This document shows, piece after piece, positions 5,801-6,877 of a DNA stretch of 6,877 nucleotides. Made by a program: the position numbers and the translations under genes. Position 1 is the stretch's first letter. Every line of letters starts with the position of its first letter. Source of the DNA: Dehalococcoidia bacterium (lineage in GTDB: Bacteria > Chloroflexota > Dehalococcoidia > UBA3495 > JAAXIE01); contig JAAXIE010000256.1 of NCBI GenBank assembly GCA_012270525.1, positions 1 through 6,877 on the forward strand. Reading direction: 5' to 3'. The notes beneath the pieces were generated by a model. That model worked only from the letters and a program-made list of their open reading frames with translations, had not been told where the DNA came from and made no database searches.

Positions 5801-6769
5801 CTAGCGTCCCGGGGAGTCTTCTATCGGGTAGTCGAAATAGGCTTGGGTCACCAGGTGATGCAAATCGCGACCTTCATCCCTAACACGCTGTAGGAGTGCC
5901 CTCCGGTCATCGGTATCGGGCCAATCGTAATGCACCAAGGCTGCCATACGGCCCGCCAGCCTGCGTGCGGCCCCACTGGCCCGGGGATTGGGACCGGTAG
6001 ACAACGAGTCCAGGTTGGATACCGTCCGGTCCAACGATCTGCACAGCGAGTTTGGCAGCAGCGGGTCGGTCGTCAGCAGATTCAGCACATGATCGGGCAC
6101 CACTTCTACGCTGTAGCTGTGGTTATACGCTTCAAGGGCGTGATAAACGCGGAGCAGGCTGGACCAGTCGGCTTCGGAATACTCATCCCATAGCATGCAG
6201 GAGTCCAGCTGGGCGAGGAAAAGCGTGGTCGACATCTGGCTCGATTCGATGAAGCGCCCAAGCTGCATGAACCTCCAGCCCTCATCGCGGTACATCGTGG
6301 CGGCGGCTACCCCCGCAAACCGGTCCATCTCGGCAGCGGTGTCGGCGTAGAACCCCTCCGGGGATGTCAGCCAGATGTCCTGGATGCTGAGTTTCTGGAT
6401 CCGCAGGTAGCAGAGGTTGAGGCTGGTCCAGAGTTCACCGCTGATGCAGTGGCGCATCTGGCGGGCATTCTCCCTCCCCATGGAAAAGCAACTCCAGACG
6501 GAGTCCGTGTTGGCACGCTCGAAGGTCAGGTCATCCGCCAGCGTGTAGGAATCGGCAAGGGCGAAATCGTCGCTTACAGACAACTCCAGGCTGCCACCCG
6601 GCGGGCGGCGATTCAGCCCGTTGTATATGCGCGCCCACCCGAAATGAATATCCCTGAGAGGACGGTCCACCAAGGCTTCAGTCTGCAGCCGGAGCAGGCG
6701 GCACAGGAACTCGGCCCGCTCCAGGTAACGGCCCATCCAGTAGAGTCCCTGTGCGCTGCGTGAAAGCAT
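5801..6769 (-). CDS. Alpha-E domain-containing protein (DUF403)
   Basis: A 322-residue all-helical protein, full length for the family. The diagnostic N-terminus MLSRSAQGLYWMGRYLERAE (1-20) is followed by the conserved FSMGRENARQMR (95-106), GWRFMQLGRFIESSQ (164-178) and a C-terminal AYFDYP (310-315). The two GR-[YF]-[LI]-E elements at 13-17 and 171-175 look like matching positions in a duplicated helical bundle. There is no signal peptide. The biochemical role is not established. Genomes almost always pair this domain with a circularly permuted ATP-grasp protein and a transglutaminase-like protein, as here, and it may be a partner or substrate carrier of the ligase. The start ATG (6767-6769) has only a weak AAGG about 10 nt upstream. 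The gene is 51 bp downstream of the ATP-grasp stop and 4 bp upstream of the transglutaminase gene, so an operon is very likely. Confidence 0.95.
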   Translation of the reverse strand: MLSRSAQGLYWMGRYLERAEFLCRLLRLQTEALVDRPLRDIHFGWARIYNGLNRRPPGGSLELSVSDDFALADSYTLADDLTFERANTDSVWSCFSMGRENARQMRHCISGELWTSLNLCYLRIQKLSIQDIWLTSPEGFYADTAAEMDRFAGVAAATMYRDEGWRFMQLGRFIESSQMSTTLFLAQLDSCMLWDEYSEADWSSLLRVYHALEAYNHSYSVEVVPDHVLNLLTTDPLLPNSLCRSLDRTVSNLDSLSTGPNPRASGAARRLAGRMAALVHYDWPDTDDRRALLQRVRDEGRDLHHLVTQAYFDYPIEDSPGR

Positions 6770-6820
6770 GGTATAGCTGCCTTAGATGTCGTCGCGTCTT
6801 TGAGTCACCTTGTAGCCCTC

Positions 6821-6877
6821 TCAGTCGTCCAGCACCCAGAGATCCTTGCCCCCGCCACCCTGGCTGGAATTCACCAC
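6821..6877 (-). CDS. Circularly permuted ATP-grasp protein, C-terminal end (partial)
   Basis: Only the last 18 codons and the stop (6821-6823, minus strand) are in the window; the rest lies beyond the right edge. The residues read VVNSSQGGGGKDLWVLDD. The VVNSSQGGG-x-KD-x-WVL ending is characteristic of the circularly permuted type 2 ATP-grasp proteins that precede alpha-E genes. These enzymes are predicted to form amide or peptide bonds using ATP. The identification rests on this short tail plus the genomic position 51 bp upstream of the alpha-E gene on the same strand. The 51-bp gap shows no promoter or terminator, consistent with one transcript for the three genes. Confidence 0.8.
   Translation of the reverse strand: MVNSSQGGGGKDLWVLDD

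Overview
The window is GC-rich bacterial chromosome, dense with genes. Seven of the eight protein genes lie on the minus strand; one partial gene enters from the left on the plus strand. An AMP-forming fatty acyl-CoA synthetase, a luciferase-like (LLM) flavin/F420 oxidoreductase and a nitronate monooxygenase-like flavoprotein sit close together. This suggests a free-living heterotroph of the Chloroflexota (SAR202/Dehalococcoidia-like) or Actinomycetota type. That placement is inferred from gene content only; there is no rRNA or tRNA to confirm it.

Left part (1-3245): the acyl-CoA synthetase C-terminal half (plus strand) converges on the LLM oxidoreductase (minus strand). Their 75-bp junction holds two GC-rich hairpins. 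Upstream of the LLM gene, on the same strand, is the nitronate monooxygenase-like gene. Its ribosome binding site makes the start ambiguous between ATG and TTG.

Middle (3246-4914): a seven-bladed Asp-box (BNR/sortilin-like) beta-propeller with no signal peptide has a near-consensus sigma-70 promoter (TTGACC, 17 bp, TATACT) and a strong Shine-Dalgarno. The propeller, nitronate monooxygenase and LLM genes run in one direction with gaps of about 90 bp and may be one transcription unit. Upstream is a 95-residue basic protein of unknown function with an AT-hook-like tail. Its leader carries an extended -10 promoter (TGATATAAT) embedded in nested inverted repeats, a likely operator.

Right part (4915-6877): three genes on the minus strand form the conserved but poorly understood cluster of circularly permuted ATP-grasp ligase (only its last 18 residues are in the window), alpha-E domain protein and transglutaminase-like cysteine protease fold protein. 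The last two genes are 4 bp apart. By family knowledge this cluster is predicted to make and process a peptide or peptide-like amide product; the product is unknown.

No mobile element, CRISPR array, RNA gene or clear pseudogene was seen. The most interesting items are the ATP-grasp/alpha-E/transglutaminase cluster, the operator-like promoter of the small basic protein, and the cytoplasmic Asp-box propeller placed in front of two flavoenzyme genes.
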